Below the pieces are notes generated by a model. That model worked only from the letters and a program-made list of their open reading frames with translations. It searched no databases and had not been told where the DNA came from. Position numbers and translations under genes: made by a program. A stretch of 64,000 nt of DNA from Parabacteroides hominis. GTDB taxonomy: Bacteria > Bacteroidota > Bacteroidia > Bacteroidales > Tannerellaceae. Positions 9,642 to 18,753 of this stretch are shown piece after piece (position 1 is the first letter of the stretch; each line of letters starts with the position of its first letter). The DNA is taken from NCBI RefSeq assembly GCF_014287585.1, contig NZ_JACOOJ010000012.1, positions 1 through 64,000 on the forward strand. Reading direction: 5' to 3'.

Positions 9642-9649
9642 TATCTTTG
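9642..9649 (+). promoter_or_regulatory. -7 box of the hflX promoter
   Basis: TATCTTTG matches the Bacteroidetes -7 consensus TAnnTTTG. It lies only 4 bp before the hflX ATG, so transcription would start at or within a few bases of the start codon. No clear -33 TTG is seen. Confidence 0.55.
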
Positions 9650-9653
9650 CCGT

Positions 9654-10865
9654 ATGAAAGAATTTATTATATCTGAAGCACAGACAGAAAAGGCTGTTCT
9701 CGTAGGGCTGATTACTCCTGAACAGAATGAACAGAAAGTGAAGGAATACCTGGATGAATTGGCTTTCCTGGCCGATACGGCAGGTGTCGAGGCTGTGAAG
9801 CGTTTTTATCAGAAACTGGATTATCCGAATTCTGTGACCTTTGTCGGTTCCGGCAAGTTGCAGGAAATAAAGGAATATGTGGTGGAAAATGAGATCGGGC
9901 TGGTGATATTCGACGACGAACTTTCCGCCAAGCAATTGCGTAACATCGAGAAAGAGTTGCAGGTGAAGATTCTGGACCGTACGAATCTGATTCTGGATAT
10001 CTTCGCCCGGCGTGCGCAGACAGCACATGCAAAGACGCAGGTGGAACTGGCGCAATATAAATATATGTTGCCCCGCCTGACCCGTTTGTGGACACACTTG
10101 GAGCGTCAGCGTGGCGGTGTCGGTATGCGCGGTCCGGGTGAGACGCAGTTGGAAACGGATAAGCGTATTATCCTGGATAAGATATCCAAACTGAAACGGG
10201 ATCTGGTCGAGATCGATAAGCAGAAAAGCGTGCAACGGAAGAACCGCGGAAAGATGGTTCGCGTGGCCCTGGTCGGTTATACCAATGTCGGAAAGTCCAC
10301 GTTGATGAACCAGCTTAGTAAAAGCGAAGTGTTTGCCGAAAACAAACTGTTTGCGACGCTCGACACGACCGTCCGCAAGGTGATTGTCGACAACCTGCCT
10401 TTCCTGCTGTCCGACACGGTCGGCTTTATCCGCAAGTTGCCGACCGAGCTGGTCGAATCTTTTAAATCGACTTTGGATGAGGTGCGTGAGGCGGACTTGT
10501 TGGTGCATGTCGTCGATATCTCTCATCCGACGTTCGAGGAACAGATCGAGGTGGTGAACCGCACCTTGTCCGAAATCGACAAGACGGAGAAACCGATGAT
10601 CATGGTGTTCAATAAGATCGACGCTTTCACTTTCGTGCCGAAAGATGAAGATGATCTGACTCCGCGTACGCGTGAGAATATCGACCTCGACGAACTGAAA
10701 CGTACCTGGATGAACAAGATGCAGGATAATTGCATCTTTATCTCGGCTAAGGAACGGACGAATATCGATGCGCTCAAAGCCTTGCTGTACGAGCGGGTGA
10801 AACAGATTCATATTACACGTTTCCCTTATAATGATTTCCTTTTCCAACAATATGATGAAGAATGA
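9654..10865 (+). CDS. hflX: GTPase HflX, ribosome-associated
   Basis: A 403-residue GTPase that binds 50S subunits and stalled ribosomes; in other bacteria it splits or rescues ribosomes under stress. An N-terminal HflX domain (1-190) contains the conserved GGVGMRGPGETQLETDKR. The G domain follows with P-loop GYTNVGKST (208-216), G3 DTVGF (254-258) and G4 NKID (320-323). Length is normal for the short bacterial form. The stop overlaps the next start by 4 bp (ATGA), so it is translationally coupled to the DUF4954 gene. The promoter box lies so close to the ATG that the mRNA may be leaderless. Confidence 0.97.
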   Translation: MKEFIISEAQTEKAVLVGLITPEQNEQKVKEYLDELAFLADTAGVEAVKRFYQKLDYPNSVTFVGSGKLQEIKEYVVENEIGLVIFDDELSAKQLRNIEKELQVKILDRTNLILDIFARRAQTAHAKTQVELAQYKYMLPRLTRLWTHLERQRGGVGMRGPGETQLETDKRIILDKISKLKRDLVEIDKQKSVQRKNRGKMVRVALVGYTNVGKSTLMNQLSKSEVFAENKLFATLDTTVRKVIVDNLPFLLSDTVGFIRKLPTELVESFKSTLDEVREADLLVHVVDISHPTFEEQIEVVNRTLSEIDKTEKPMIMVFNKIDAFTFVPKDEDDLTPRTRENIDLDELKRTWMNKMQDNCIFISAKERTNIDALKALLYERVKQIHITRFPYNDFLFQQYDEE

Positions 10866-12856
10866 GTGAAGGATATTTAAGGAATCTGCAATCGGAAGAA
10901 ATTGTAGATTTGGAGATAAACGGTTGTACTGCCGATAATTGGGATAATGTAAAGGTCGCCACTCCTTTTTATGCCGAGCACGTTTGCAACGTCCATTTTT
11001 CGGGGAGTGTGGCATTGGGCCTTTTTGAAAAGGAGTTTACTCTTCCGGGAGGAGTGAAGAAACATAGCGGCATCAGGAATGCGACTTTGCATAATTGCGA
11101 GATCGGCGATAATACGCTGATTGAAAATGTGCACAACTATATCTCTAATTATTTCATAGGCGATGATTGCTTCATACAGAACGTGAATGTAATGTATGTG
11201 GAAGGAAGATCCTCTTTCGGAAACAATGTCGAAGTGTCCGTCCTGAATGAGACGGGAGGTCGTGAAGTGCCTATTTATAACGACTTGTCCGCATCATTGG
11301 CCTATCTCATCGCTTTGTACCGTCATCGGCCGGCCTTAATACTGCGTTTGCAGGCTATGATTGCCGATTTTGCCGATCTGCAGACTGGCAGCTATGGCTT
11401 TGTCGGTAACCATGTGAAAATAATCAATACCGGAACTGTGCGCAATACCGTGATTGCCGATTATGCGACGGTCGAAAACTGTACCCGTCTCGATAACGGT
11501 TCGATTAACAGTAATGAGACTGCTCCGGTGTACATCGGCGACAGTGTGATTGCAGAAGACTTTATCATCTCTTCGGGGGCTGTGGTTGCCGATGCCGCCA
11601 AGATTATCCGTTGCTTTATCGGGCAGGCTTGCCATGTGACGCATAACTTCTCTGCGCATGATTCACTTTTGTTCAGCAACTGCGCTTTTGAGAACGGAGA
11701 GGCTTGCGCCATCTTTGCAGGGCCTTTTACGGTGTCGATGCATAAGAGCAGCCTGCTGATAGCCGGTATGTATTCGTTCCTGAATGCCGGAAGCGGTTCG
11801 AACCAGAGCAACCATATGTATAAGTTAGGCCCCATCCATCAAGGGATTGTGGAGAGAGGTTCCAAGACGACCAGCGATTCCTATATCCTGTGGCCTGCAC
11901 GTGTCGGGGCTTTCTCTCTGGTAATGGGACGCCATCACCACCATAGCGATACATCGGATATGCCTTTTTCTTATCTGATAGAGAAAGACGATGAGACGTA
12001 TCTTGTCCCCGGCGTGAACCTGCGTAGCGTCGGCACGATCCGTGACGCGCAGAAATGGCCGAAGCGTGATAAGCGTACTGATCCGGAGCGCCTGGATATG
12101 ATCAACTATAACCTGCTGAGCCCGTATACCATCTACAAGATGATGAAGGCTGTCGGAATCCTGAAGAACCTGCAGGAGTTGGTGGGCGAGACATCTGAAG
12201 TCTATTATTACCAGAATACCCGTATCAAAGGTTCTTCTTTGCGTACGGCCCTCGACCTCTATGGCATGGCTATCAATAAATTCCTGGGGAACTCCCTGAT
12301 CAAACGCCTGGAGGGAACTGACTTCCGCTCTATGGATGAGGTCTGGGCGCAGTTGAAGCCGACCTCTTCGGCTGGTCGCGGGGAATGGCTGGATCTTTCC
12401 GGACTGATTCTTCCTCGTGAGGAATTGGATGGATTGATTGAGAAAGTGGAGGAAGGTGAGATCGCTTCGCTTGACGCGATAGAAGAGTTCTTTGCTGCCA
12501 TGCACTCCAATTACTATGATATGGAATGGACATGGGCCTACGATATGCTGGAAGAATATTATGGCGTGAACCTGTCGTCCATATCGGCAGCGCAGATCGT
12601 CGACCTTGTCCGCCGTTGGCAAGACTCGGTGATCGGATTGGATAACCTGCTTTATAAAGATGCAAAGAAAGAATTCTCCCTTACCTTCATGACCGGTTTC
12701 GGCGTGGACGGCTCGGATAAGGAGAAACAGGAAGATTTCGAAGGCGTGCGCGGAGCATTCGAGAGCAACCCCTTTGTCACGGCAGTCAAAGAACATATTG
12801 TTGTCAAAAGGGCTTTGGGAGACGAGTTGATCGAACGCATGGAACGGCTGCTCTAA
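10862..12856 (+). CDS. DUF4954 family protein, predicted left-handed beta-helix
   Basis: A 664-residue cytoplasmic protein of the Bacteroidetes/spirochaete DUF4954 family. No signal peptide is visible. Residues of about 50-330 contain many hexapeptide-like turns (NCEIGDNTLIEN, FIGDDCFIQNVNVMY, PVYIGDSVIAEDFIISSGAVV, RCFIGQACHV), the pattern of a left-handed beta-helix as in sugar acyl- or nucleotidyl-transferases. The rest (about 400-664) is helical. A His-rich turn GRHHHHSD lies near residue 360. The function is not established, but nucleotide-sugar-type chemistry is plausible from the fold. It overlaps hflX by 4 bp, and its stop overlaps the stop of convergent xerD. Confidence 0.85.
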   Translation: MSEGYLRNLQSEEIVDLEINGCTADNWDNVKVATPFYAEHVCNVHFSGSVALGLFEKEFTLPGGVKKHSGIRNATLHNCEIGDNTLIENVHNYISNYFIGDDCFIQNVNVMYVEGRSSFGNNVEVSVLNETGGREVPIYNDLSASLAYLIALYRHRPALILRLQAMIADFADLQTGSYGFVGNHVKIINTGTVRNTVIADYATVENCTRLDNGSINSNETAPVYIGDSVIAEDFIISSGAVVADAAKIIRCFIGQACHVTHNFSAHDSLLFSNCAFENGEACAIFAGPFTVSMHKSSLLIAGMYSFLNAGSGSNQSNHMYKLGPIHQGIVERGSKTTSDSYILWPARVGAFSLVMGRHHHHSDTSDMPFSYLIEKDDETYLVPGVNLRSVGTIRDAQKWPKRDKRTDPERLDMINYNLLSPYTIYKMMKAVGILKNLQELVGETSEVYYYQNTRIKGSSLRTALDLYGMAINKFLGNSLIKRLEGTDFRSMDEVWAQLKPTSSAGRGEWLDLSGLILPREELDGLIEKVEEGEIASLDAIEEFFAAMHSNYYDMEWTWAYDMLEEYYGVNLSSISAAQIVDLVRRWQDSVIGLDNLLYKDAKKEFSLTFMTGFGVDGSDKEKQEDFEGVRGAFESNPFVTAVKEHIVVKRALGDELIERMERLL

Positions 12857-13758
12857 TCCCGCGGCTTGCTTCGTGGATGATGTTCCAGTATCTCCTTCCG
12901 CAGGAACTGGCGGTCGATATGTGTATAGATTTCGGTGGTGGTGATCTTCTCATGCCCTAACATCTCCTGGATAGCGAGCAGGTTGGCGCCACCTTCCAGC
13001 AGATGGGTGGCGAAGGAATGGCGGAACGTGTGCGGGCTTACGTTCTTTTTGATACCTGCCATTTCCGTTTGCTGCTTGATGATATGGAAAACCATGATCC
13101 GTGACAGGGCTGTTCCCCTCCGGCTCAGGAACAGGATATCTTCAAATCCCTTTTTTACCGGAACATGATTGCGGTCATACAGATAATTTTTGATCTCTTT
13201 GATGGCCGTCCCCGAGATGGGGACCAGGCGTTGCTTGCTCCCTTTTCCTTCCACCTTGATAAAACCTTCGTCGAAATAAACATCCGTGAAGCGCAGCGAG
13301 ACCAGTTCCGACACGCGCAGCCCGCAGCTATACAAGACTTCGAGCATCGCCCGGTTCCGCTGTCCCTCCGGCAACGTCAGGTCGATCGTGTCTAAGATGC
13401 TGTTTATCTCGTTGACAGTTAGAACTTCAGGGAGTTTCAATCCGATCTTGGGCGATTCTAACAATTCGGTCGGATCAATTGTTATATAATCGTCTAAGAA
13501 CAGGAATCGATAGAAAGATTTGATCCCTGAAATGATCCTTGCCTGCGAACGTGGATGGATACCGATATCACGCAAACGGGCAACAAACTGTTGCAGGTCG
13601 TCATACGTGACATCTGCGTACTTCTTACCTTCGCTTTCGACAAAGTTTGTCAGTTTGTCGAGATCTGTCAGGTAAGCGTCGATAGAGTTGGCAGAGAGCG
13701 CTTTCTCTAAACGGAGATAAATTTTATATCGTTCTATTTTGTCATTCTCTTGGTGCAT
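12853..13758 (-). CDS. xerD: Site-specific tyrosine recombinase XerD
   Basis: A 301-residue tyrosine recombinase of normal XerC/D length. A SAM-like DNA-binding domain (about 5-90) is followed by a catalytic domain with all active-site residues visible: Arg148 (SCGLRVSEL), Lys172 (GKGSKQR), His243 and Arg246 (HTFRHSFA), His269 (LGHE) and nucleophile Tyr278 (EIYTH). The likely role is resolution of chromosome dimers at dif. Placement back to back with aroQ is, as I recall it, typical of Bacteroidales, so I take this as the housekeeping enzyme. Its TAG stop overlaps the stop of DUF4954. The promoter box lies at 13836-13843 and faces that of aroQ. Confidence 0.93.
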   Translation of the reverse strand: MHQENDKIERYKIYLRLEKALSANSIDAYLTDLDKLTNFVESEGKKYADVTYDDLQQFVARLRDIGIHPRSQARIISGIKSFYRFLFLDDYITIDPTELLESPKIGLKLPEVLTVNEINSILDTIDLTLPEGQRNRAMLEVLYSCGLRVSELVSLRFTDVYFDEGFIKVEGKGSKQRLVPISGTAIKEIKNYLYDRNHVPVKKGFEDILFLSRRGTALSRIMVFHIIKQQTEMAGIKKNVSPHTFRHSFATHLLEGGANLLAIQEMLGHEKITTTEIYTHIDRQFLRKEILEHHPRSKPRD

Positions 13759-13796
13759 CGGAGTCTATACATTATGTATGTGTCAAATTAAATCAT

Positions 13797-13804
13797 TACC
13801 TTTG
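13797..13804 (+). promoter_or_regulatory. -7 box of the aroQ promoter
   Basis: TACCTTTG matches TAnnTTTG. It predicts a start near 13811 and a leader of about 48 nt before ATG 13859. It faces the xerD box 32 bp away. Confidence 0.55.
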
Positions 13805-13835
13805 CCGGATATTTTCTGCCCGTTCAAGGGTAGTG

Positions 13836-13843
13836 CAAAGGTA
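13836..13843 (-). promoter_or_regulatory. -7 box of the xerD promoter
   Basis: Read on the minus strand this is TACCTTTG, the same octamer as the aroQ box. The predicted start is near 13829, so the two transcripts would overlap by roughly 20 nt at their 5' ends. Confidence 0.5.
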
Positions 13844-13858
13844 ATAAATTACGGCAAA

Positions 13859-14275
13859 ATGAAGAAGATTCAGATTATTAACGGCCCCAATCTTAATCTG
13901 TTAGGCAAGCGCGAACCGACAGTCTACGGAAATGCTTCGTTTGAAGGCTATCTGAGTGAATTGCGCGCGAAGTATCCGCAATGTGAAATTGCTTATTTTC
14001 AGAGTAACGTGGAAGGCGAGATGATAAATAAGATCCATGAGGTCGGCTTCGATTACGACGGGATTATTATGAATGCAGGCGCTTATACGCATACATCCAT
14101 TGCCCTCCACGATGCAATAAAAGCTGTAACGACTCCGGTAGTGGAGGTGCATATTTCAAACGTACATGCCCGTGAATCTTTCCGCCATGTCTCCATGATT
14201 TCCGCCGCTTGCAAAGGGGTGATCCTGGGATTCGGACTGGATTCGTACCGGTTGGCGATGGAAGCGCTTATTTAA
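13859..14275 (+). CDS. aroQ: Type II 3-dehydroquinate dehydratase
   Basis: A 138-residue enzyme of the shikimate pathway that dehydrates 3-dehydroquinate to 3-dehydroshikimate. Family marks are IINGPNLNLLGKREP at the N-terminus with the active-site Tyr in VYG (Tyr23), the loop AGAYTHTSIALHDA, and the catalytic-His segment VHISNVHARESFRHVS. The length is exact for the type II dodecameric form. ATG 13859 is used; the open frame extends 40 codons further upstream but crosses both promoter boxes. It is transcribed away from xerD. Confidence 0.97.
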   Translation: MKKIQIINGPNLNLLGKREPTVYGNASFEGYLSELRAKYPQCEIAYFQSNVEGEMINKIHEVGFDYDGIIMNAGAYTHTSIALHDAIKAVTTPVVEVHISNVHARESFRHVSMISAACKGVILGFGLDSYRLAMEALI

Positions 14276-14419
14276 TTGACAATTAAAGGAGAGATAAAGC
14301 TGTCGTTATTTGGAAAAGAAGATTTGTTAAGGTAAAAAGATGTTTAATTATAGTTTGGGAGTTTGTCTATCGGGAATTTTTAATTCTCAATTTTCGATTC
14401 TCAATTAAAAAAGGGTTAT

Positions 14420-15871
14420 ATGTTAAAGCATACGAAGATTGTTGCTACTGTTTCTGACCAGCGTTGCGAGGTCGAGTTTGTCGACGCGTTGTACAAGGCA
14501 GGAATGAATGTCGTGCGCCTCAATACGGCTCACATGGCGGAAGAGGGTTTGACCAGAGTCGTTAATAATGTCCGTGCAGTGTCTGATCGCATCGGAATTC
14601 TGATGGATACCAAAGGGCCGGAAGTGCGTACAACTACTGCACAGGCTCCTATCCCGTTTAAGACCGGGGAAATTGTTAAGATCATGGGAAACCCGGAAGG
14701 GGAGACTTCGCATGATTGCATTTGTGTCTCTTACCGGAATTTTGTCAATGACCTGGGTATTGGCAGCGATATCCTGATCGATGACGGAGACCTGGAATTG
14801 AAAGTAATCGATAAGAAAGACGATTTTCTGGTTTGCGAAGTGGAGAACGACGCAACTCTGGGAAGCCGCAAGAGCGTGAACGTGCCGGGGGTGCGTATCA
14901 ACCTGCCTTCACTGACAGAGAAAGACCGTAAAAATATCATGTGGGCGATCGAGCACGATTTGGATTTCATCGCTCACTCTTTTGTTCGTAATAAGCAGGA
15001 CGTAATGGATATCCAGCGTATCCTGGACGAACATAACAGCCCGATCAAGATTATCGCCAAGATCGAAAACCAGGAGGGCGTCGACAATATAGATGATATC
15101 CTCGAAGTCGCTTACGGTATCATGATTGCCCGCGGCGACTTAGGTATCGAAGTGCCGGCGGAAAAGATTCCGGGTATCCAGCGTACATTGATCCGCAGGT
15201 GTGTCGAAGTGAAGAAGCCGGTTATCGTGGCTACCCAGATGCTTCACTCCATGATCAACAACCCGCGTCCTACCCGTGCCGAAGTAACGGATATCGCCAA
15301 TGCAATCTATTATCGCACGGATGCCTTGATGTTAAGCGGTGAAACAGCCTACGGGAAATATCCGCTCGAAGCTGTCCAGACGATGACGAAGGTAGCCCGC
15401 GAAGCGGAAAAGACAAAGCTCTCTGCCAATGACATCCGCGTCCCTATCGAAGGGAATGATCTGGATGTGACCTCTTTCCTGGCAAAACAGGCTGTAAAGT
15501 CGTCTTCCAAGCTGCATGTGAAAGCCATTATTACGGATAGCTATACCGGACGTACGGCACGTTACCTGGCTGCATTCCGCGGTACTTCCACCGTGTTTTC
15601 CATCTGCTACAATCCCCGTGTCATGCGTATGCTGTCCCTTTCTTACGGTGTCTGGGCCGTCCACCAGCCTTATAACGACAGTCGCCGCGGCTATTTCTAC
15701 GATGCGCTGAACGAGCTGATCAAGAGCGGACGTATCACCCGTAACGATATGGTGGCTTACCTGAGCGGCAGCTTCGGCGAAGGTGGCGGTACGAGCTTCC
15801 TTGAAATCAATAACGTAGGGAAGGTTCTGGACGCCGGAAGCAAATACCAGTTACCGACGTTTAAGGAGTAA
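14420..15871 (+). CDS. pyk: Pyruvate kinase
   Basis: A 483-residue glycolytic enzyme converting phosphoenolpyruvate and ADP to pyruvate and ATP. Landmarks are KIVATVSDQRCEVEFVDALY...VVRLNTAH at the N-terminus, the inserted B domain (about 70-165), and the active-site region IIAKIENQEG...IMIARGDLGIEVPAE. The helix RPTRAEVTDIANAIYYRTDALMLSGETAYGKYP and the C-terminal regulatory domain follow. The usual ATIGPS start motif reads ATVSDQ, which I believe is the Bacteroidales variant. An AT-rich 144-bp gap with small ATTCTCA repeats separates it from aroQ. The next gene follows 3 bp after the stop. Confidence 0.97.
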   Translation: MLKHTKIVATVSDQRCEVEFVDALYKAGMNVVRLNTAHMAEEGLTRVVNNVRAVSDRIGILMDTKGPEVRTTTAQAPIPFKTGEIVKIMGNPEGETSHDCICVSYRNFVNDLGIGSDILIDDGDLELKVIDKKDDFLVCEVENDATLGSRKSVNVPGVRINLPSLTEKDRKNIMWAIEHDLDFIAHSFVRNKQDVMDIQRILDEHNSPIKIIAKIENQEGVDNIDDILEVAYGIMIARGDLGIEVPAEKIPGIQRTLIRRCVEVKKPVIVATQMLHSMINNPRPTRAEVTDIANAIYYRTDALMLSGETAYGKYPLEAVQTMTKVAREAEKTKLSANDIRVPIEGNDLDVTSFLAKQAVKSSSKLHVKAIITDSYTGRTARYLAAFRGTSTVFSICYNPRVMRMLSLSYGVWAVHQPYNDSRRGYFYDALNELIKSGRITRNDMVAYLSGSFGEGGGTSFLEINNVGKVLDAGSKYQLPTFKE

Positions 15872-15874
15872 GAC

Positions 15875-16498
15875 GTGACGATAGACGAATATATTCTTTC
15901 CCATAGTGACGAAGAAGGTACGCTGCTCTCGGCCCTGAACCGGGATGCGAATGTGAACCTGCTTCGTCCGCGTATGTTGTCGGGGCATCTGCAAGGGCGG
16001 ATATTGAAGATGTTTTGCCGGATGCTTCGTCCCCGCCGCGTGCTTGAGATCGGGACGTATACGGGCTATGCGACTCTTTGTATGGCGGAAGGGCTGGAAG
16101 AGGGCGCTTTGATCCATACGATCGAGATCAACGACGAGATGGAGGACTTCATCATGAAATATCTGGAACAGTCGCCCCATCAGGATAAGATACAGGTGCA
16201 TTTCGGCGATGCCCTCGAAATCATCCCGACGTTGGATGAAACCTTCGATCTTGTCTTTATCGATGCTGACAAGCGGCTTTATTCGGAATATTTCGACCTT
16301 GTTTTCCCGATGGTGCGCCCCGGTGGCTTGATCCTTGCCGACAACACCTTATGGGACGGTCATGTGGTAGAAGAGCATCCTACGGATAAACAAACACTCG
16401 GTATTCTTAGTTTTAATGATAAAATCAAAGAAGACCCGCGTATTGAAAAAGTTATCTTACCTTTGCGTGACGGCCTCACAATGATCTGGAAAAAATAA
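15875..16498 (+). CDS. SAM-dependent O-methyltransferase family protein
   Basis: A 207-residue soluble methyltransferase of the methyltransferase_3 (catechol O-methyltransferase-like) family. The SAM-binding motif I is LEIGTYTGYATL (about 68-79), with the acidic residue of motif II in HTIEINDE, motif DLVFIDADKRLYSEYFD, and LILADNTLWDGHV. The start is GTG 15875, preceded by a good AAGGAG ribosome site that lies in the end of pyk. It probably shares the pyk-rbfA transcript. The physiological substrate in Bacteroidales is unknown to me. Confidence 0.9.
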   Translation: MTIDEYILSHSDEEGTLLSALNRDANVNLLRPRMLSGHLQGRILKMFCRMLRPRRVLEIGTYTGYATLCMAEGLEEGALIHTIEINDEMEDFIMKYLEQSPHQDKIQVHFGDALEIIPTLDETFDLVFIDADKRLYSEYFDLVFPMVRPGGLILADNTLWDGHVVEEHPTDKQTLGILSFNDKIKEDPRIEKVILPLRDGLTMIWKK

Positions 16499-16513
16499 AA
16501 AAAGTAAGAATTT

Positions 16514-16849
16514 ATGGAAAGTACAAGACTAAGTAAAATAGAGCGTCTCCTGCAAAAGGAGTTGAGTGATATCTTTCAGAAACAGACACAGGCTATGCAT
16601 GGCATCCTGATCTCTGTCAGTGTGGTACGCGTAAGCCCGGACTTGAGTGTGGCGCGTGCTTACCTGAGTATCTTCCCGTCTGAAAAGTCGAAGGAGATGC
16701 TTGAGAATATCCGGGCGAATACGAAAGCCATCCGCTTTGACCTCGGACAGCGCATCCGGAAACAGGTTCGCAAGATTCCCGAACTGACTTTCTTTATCGA
16801 CGACTCTCTGGATTATATCGAGAACATTGATAATCTGTTGAAAAAGTAA
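16514..16849 (+). CDS. rbfA: Ribosome-binding factor A
   Basis: A 111-residue KH-fold protein that binds the 30S subunit during maturation of the 16S rRNA 5' end. It carries the family pattern: STRLSKIERLLQKELSDIFQK at the N-terminus, the strand VSVVRVSPDLSVARAYLSIFP and the C-terminal PELTFFIDDSLDYIENIDNLL. Size and order are normal. A membrane permease gene begins 12 bp downstream. Confidence 0.95.
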   Translation: MESTRLSKIERLLQKELSDIFQKQTQAMHGILISVSVVRVSPDLSVARAYLSIFPSEKSKEMLENIRANTKAIRFDLGQRIRKQVRKIPELTFFIDDSLDYIENIDNLLKK

Positions 16850-16861
16850 AAGATTACCGCG

Positions 16862-18097
16862 TTGAACTTCCCGTTTTATATAGCCCGGCGTTACCTTTTT
16901 TCGAAGAAATCCCACAATGCCATCAATATAATTTCGATGGTGTCTGTTTGTGGAGTGGTTGTCGCTACAATGGCCCTGGTATGTGCGCTGTCTGTCTTGA
17001 ACGGGTTTGTCGGGCTGGTTTCTTCCATGCTCAGCAACTTCGATCCGGAGTTGAAGATTCAGCCTGTACATGGAAAGGTTTTTGATCCGACTCTTCCGGC
17101 TGTCCGGGAAGTGAAGGAGCTGCCTGAGGTTGCGTTGTTTTGTGAAGTGCTCCAGGATAATGCGCAGGTTCGCTACCGGGATCGTCAGATTACCGCTACT
17201 ATTAAAGGTGTAGACGATACTTTCGGTAGCCTGACGCGAATAGACAGCATTTTAGTCGATAGCCGGGAGGATACCTTTGTCTTGTCCGATGAAGTGGCCA
17301 ATTATGCCAATCTGGGTGTCGGAACGGCTTTCTCTTTGGGGGTGCGTCCTAATTATGCTGATCCCCTGGAAATTTATGCTCCCAAGAGGAATGAGAAAGT
17401 CAATCTTGCCAATCCTGTTGCCTCTTTGAATTTGGAATATGCCTTTGTTGGTGGCGTATATGCCACTAACCAGCAGATGTATGACGAAAATTTCATCCTG
17501 CTGCCTTTGCCGATGGTCCGCTCCCTGTTCAGTTATGAGAAGGAAGTCTCGGCGATAGAGTTGTCATTAGTCCCCGGTGCGGATATCAATTCGGTCAAGA
17601 ACCGCATAAAATCGCTTTTAGGCGATAACTTTTCGGTCAAGGACCGCTATGAACAGCAGGAAGCCTCTTTCCGGATGATGCAGGGAGAGAAATGGATGAT
17701 CTTTCTGATTCTGTGTTTTATCCTGATCCTGGCTCTGTTTAATGTGATCGGTTCGCTCTCCATGCTGATGATAGAAAAGAAAGAGGATGTCCGTACTTTA
17801 CGGAATATGGGTGCGGACGACCGCCTGATTCGTCGTATCTTCCTTTTCGAAGGTTGGATGATTTCGGGACTCGGCGCTTTGATCGGTATCGTTATCGGCT
17901 TGGCTCTTTGTTTGTTGCAACAGGAATTAGGTATAATCAAATTAGGCCAGGCAGCCGGCTCCTTTATTATAGATGCTTATCCGGTCCGTGTCGAAGCCGG
18001 CGATATCCTCATTGTCTTTATAACTGTTCTCTCCATCGGCTTCCTTGCCGCCTGGTATCCTGTCCACTATCTGGGAAAGAAATGGCTCACCCGATAA
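16862..18097 (+). CDS. FtsX/LolC-E-like ABC transporter permease
   Basis: A 411-residue inner-membrane protein with the MacB/LolE topology. Helix 1 lies at about 20-45 after the motif YIARRYLFSKKSHNAINIIS. A large periplasmic domain (about 50-265) and three C-terminal helices (about 275-300, 320-345, 370-395) follow. The KKEDVRTLRNMGADDRLIRRIFLFEGWMISGLGALIG segment is the FtsX signature. Start TTG 16862 gives LNFPFYIARRYLF, the usual family start. It may take part in lipoprotein release from the inner membrane, as LolCE does, but no ATPase is adjacent. It lies directly after rbfA. Confidence 0.9.
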   Translation: MNFPFYIARRYLFSKKSHNAINIISMVSVCGVVVATMALVCALSVLNGFVGLVSSMLSNFDPELKIQPVHGKVFDPTLPAVREVKELPEVALFCEVLQDNAQVRYRDRQITATIKGVDDTFGSLTRIDSILVDSREDTFVLSDEVANYANLGVGTAFSLGVRPNYADPLEIYAPKRNEKVNLANPVASLNLEYAFVGGVYATNQQMYDENFILLPLPMVRSLFSYEKEVSAIELSLVPGADINSVKNRIKSLLGDNFSVKDRYEQQEASFRMMQGEKWMIFLILCFILILALFNVIGSLSMLMIEKKEDVRTLRNMGADDRLIRRIFLFEGWMISGLGALIGIVIGLALCLLQQELGIIKLGQAAGSFIIDAYPVRVEAGDILIVFITVLSIGFLAAWYPVHYLGKKWLTR

Positions 18098-18171
18098 TTA
18101 TTGGAAGATAAGATATTACAAAAAGATTAGAACAGATAAATCATCATTTATGATTCAAGTCTGCTAAAAGA

Positions 18172-18320
18172 TGAGTCTGATAGACGCAAATATAATTTTG
18201 ACGCGGATTTCGCGAATAACACGGATAAGAAATATGTATCAGGTGTTTAATTTGCCTTATCCGCTAAATCCGCGTCGAAAAATCCTGTTTATTTATTTTA
18301 ATCTGCGTCTATCAGACTCA
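18172..18320. repeat. 149-bp imperfect palindrome with 17-bp perfect ends
   Basis: TGAGTCTGATAGACGCA at 18172-18188 is matched inverted at 18304-18320. Inside, GACGCGGATTT...CGGATAAG pairs with CTTATCCG...AAATCCGCGTC. The RNA or single strand would fold into one long stem. No start codon or coding sense is seen. Confidence 0.7.
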
Positions 18321-18335
18321 AACCTCGTGTGTGAA

Positions 18336-18478
18336 GTTGTCCCTATAGATGCCTGTCGCTTCCCGAAAAGGTCGGCATCGGTTGCCGGATAGATGCCTAC
18401 CTTTTTGCTGCTACCCTATAGGCTTTTCCCGGATAGGCTAAAGGCTGTATTTTTTAGCCTATAACCTATATTTTATGG
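18336..18478. repeat. Degenerate array with 22/44-bp period
   Basis: TAGATGCCT occurs at 18346 and 18390, and TAGGCT at 18434, each 44 bp apart. The alternating words AAGGTCGG (18368), TACCCTATAGG (18412) and TAGCCTATAA (18455) fall in the half-period positions. This gives about six 22-bp units with drifting sequence. Confidence 0.5.
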
Positions 18479-18753
18479 GACAAGAGCCAAGCCAAGCCAA
18501 GCCCTTATATGACAAAAACAGAAAACAGGGTTCACGGCGGTAAAAGGCTAATGGACAGTAATTTGTTGTGAAGGCTGTGAAACCTGTTTACGATCATCCA
18601 ATCCTATCGATCGATCCCGCCTTTTTTTATCTTGCATTCACAGGGTTCACAGCAACATGCTGATCTATAGAGTCCTCCGAACAGTGTGAACCCTAATTAA
18701 ATAAAACAACCAGGGGGTATTTAGAGGATAATCTAAGAAAAACCGAACCTATA

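Noticed and set aside
12853..13758. The tyrosine recombinase as the dedicated invertase of the slp2 switch
   Set aside because: It lies 33 kb away, has the gene context of housekeeping XerD, and nothing links it to the border repeats. The invertase is probably encoded outside the window; a XerD role is not excluded but unsupported.
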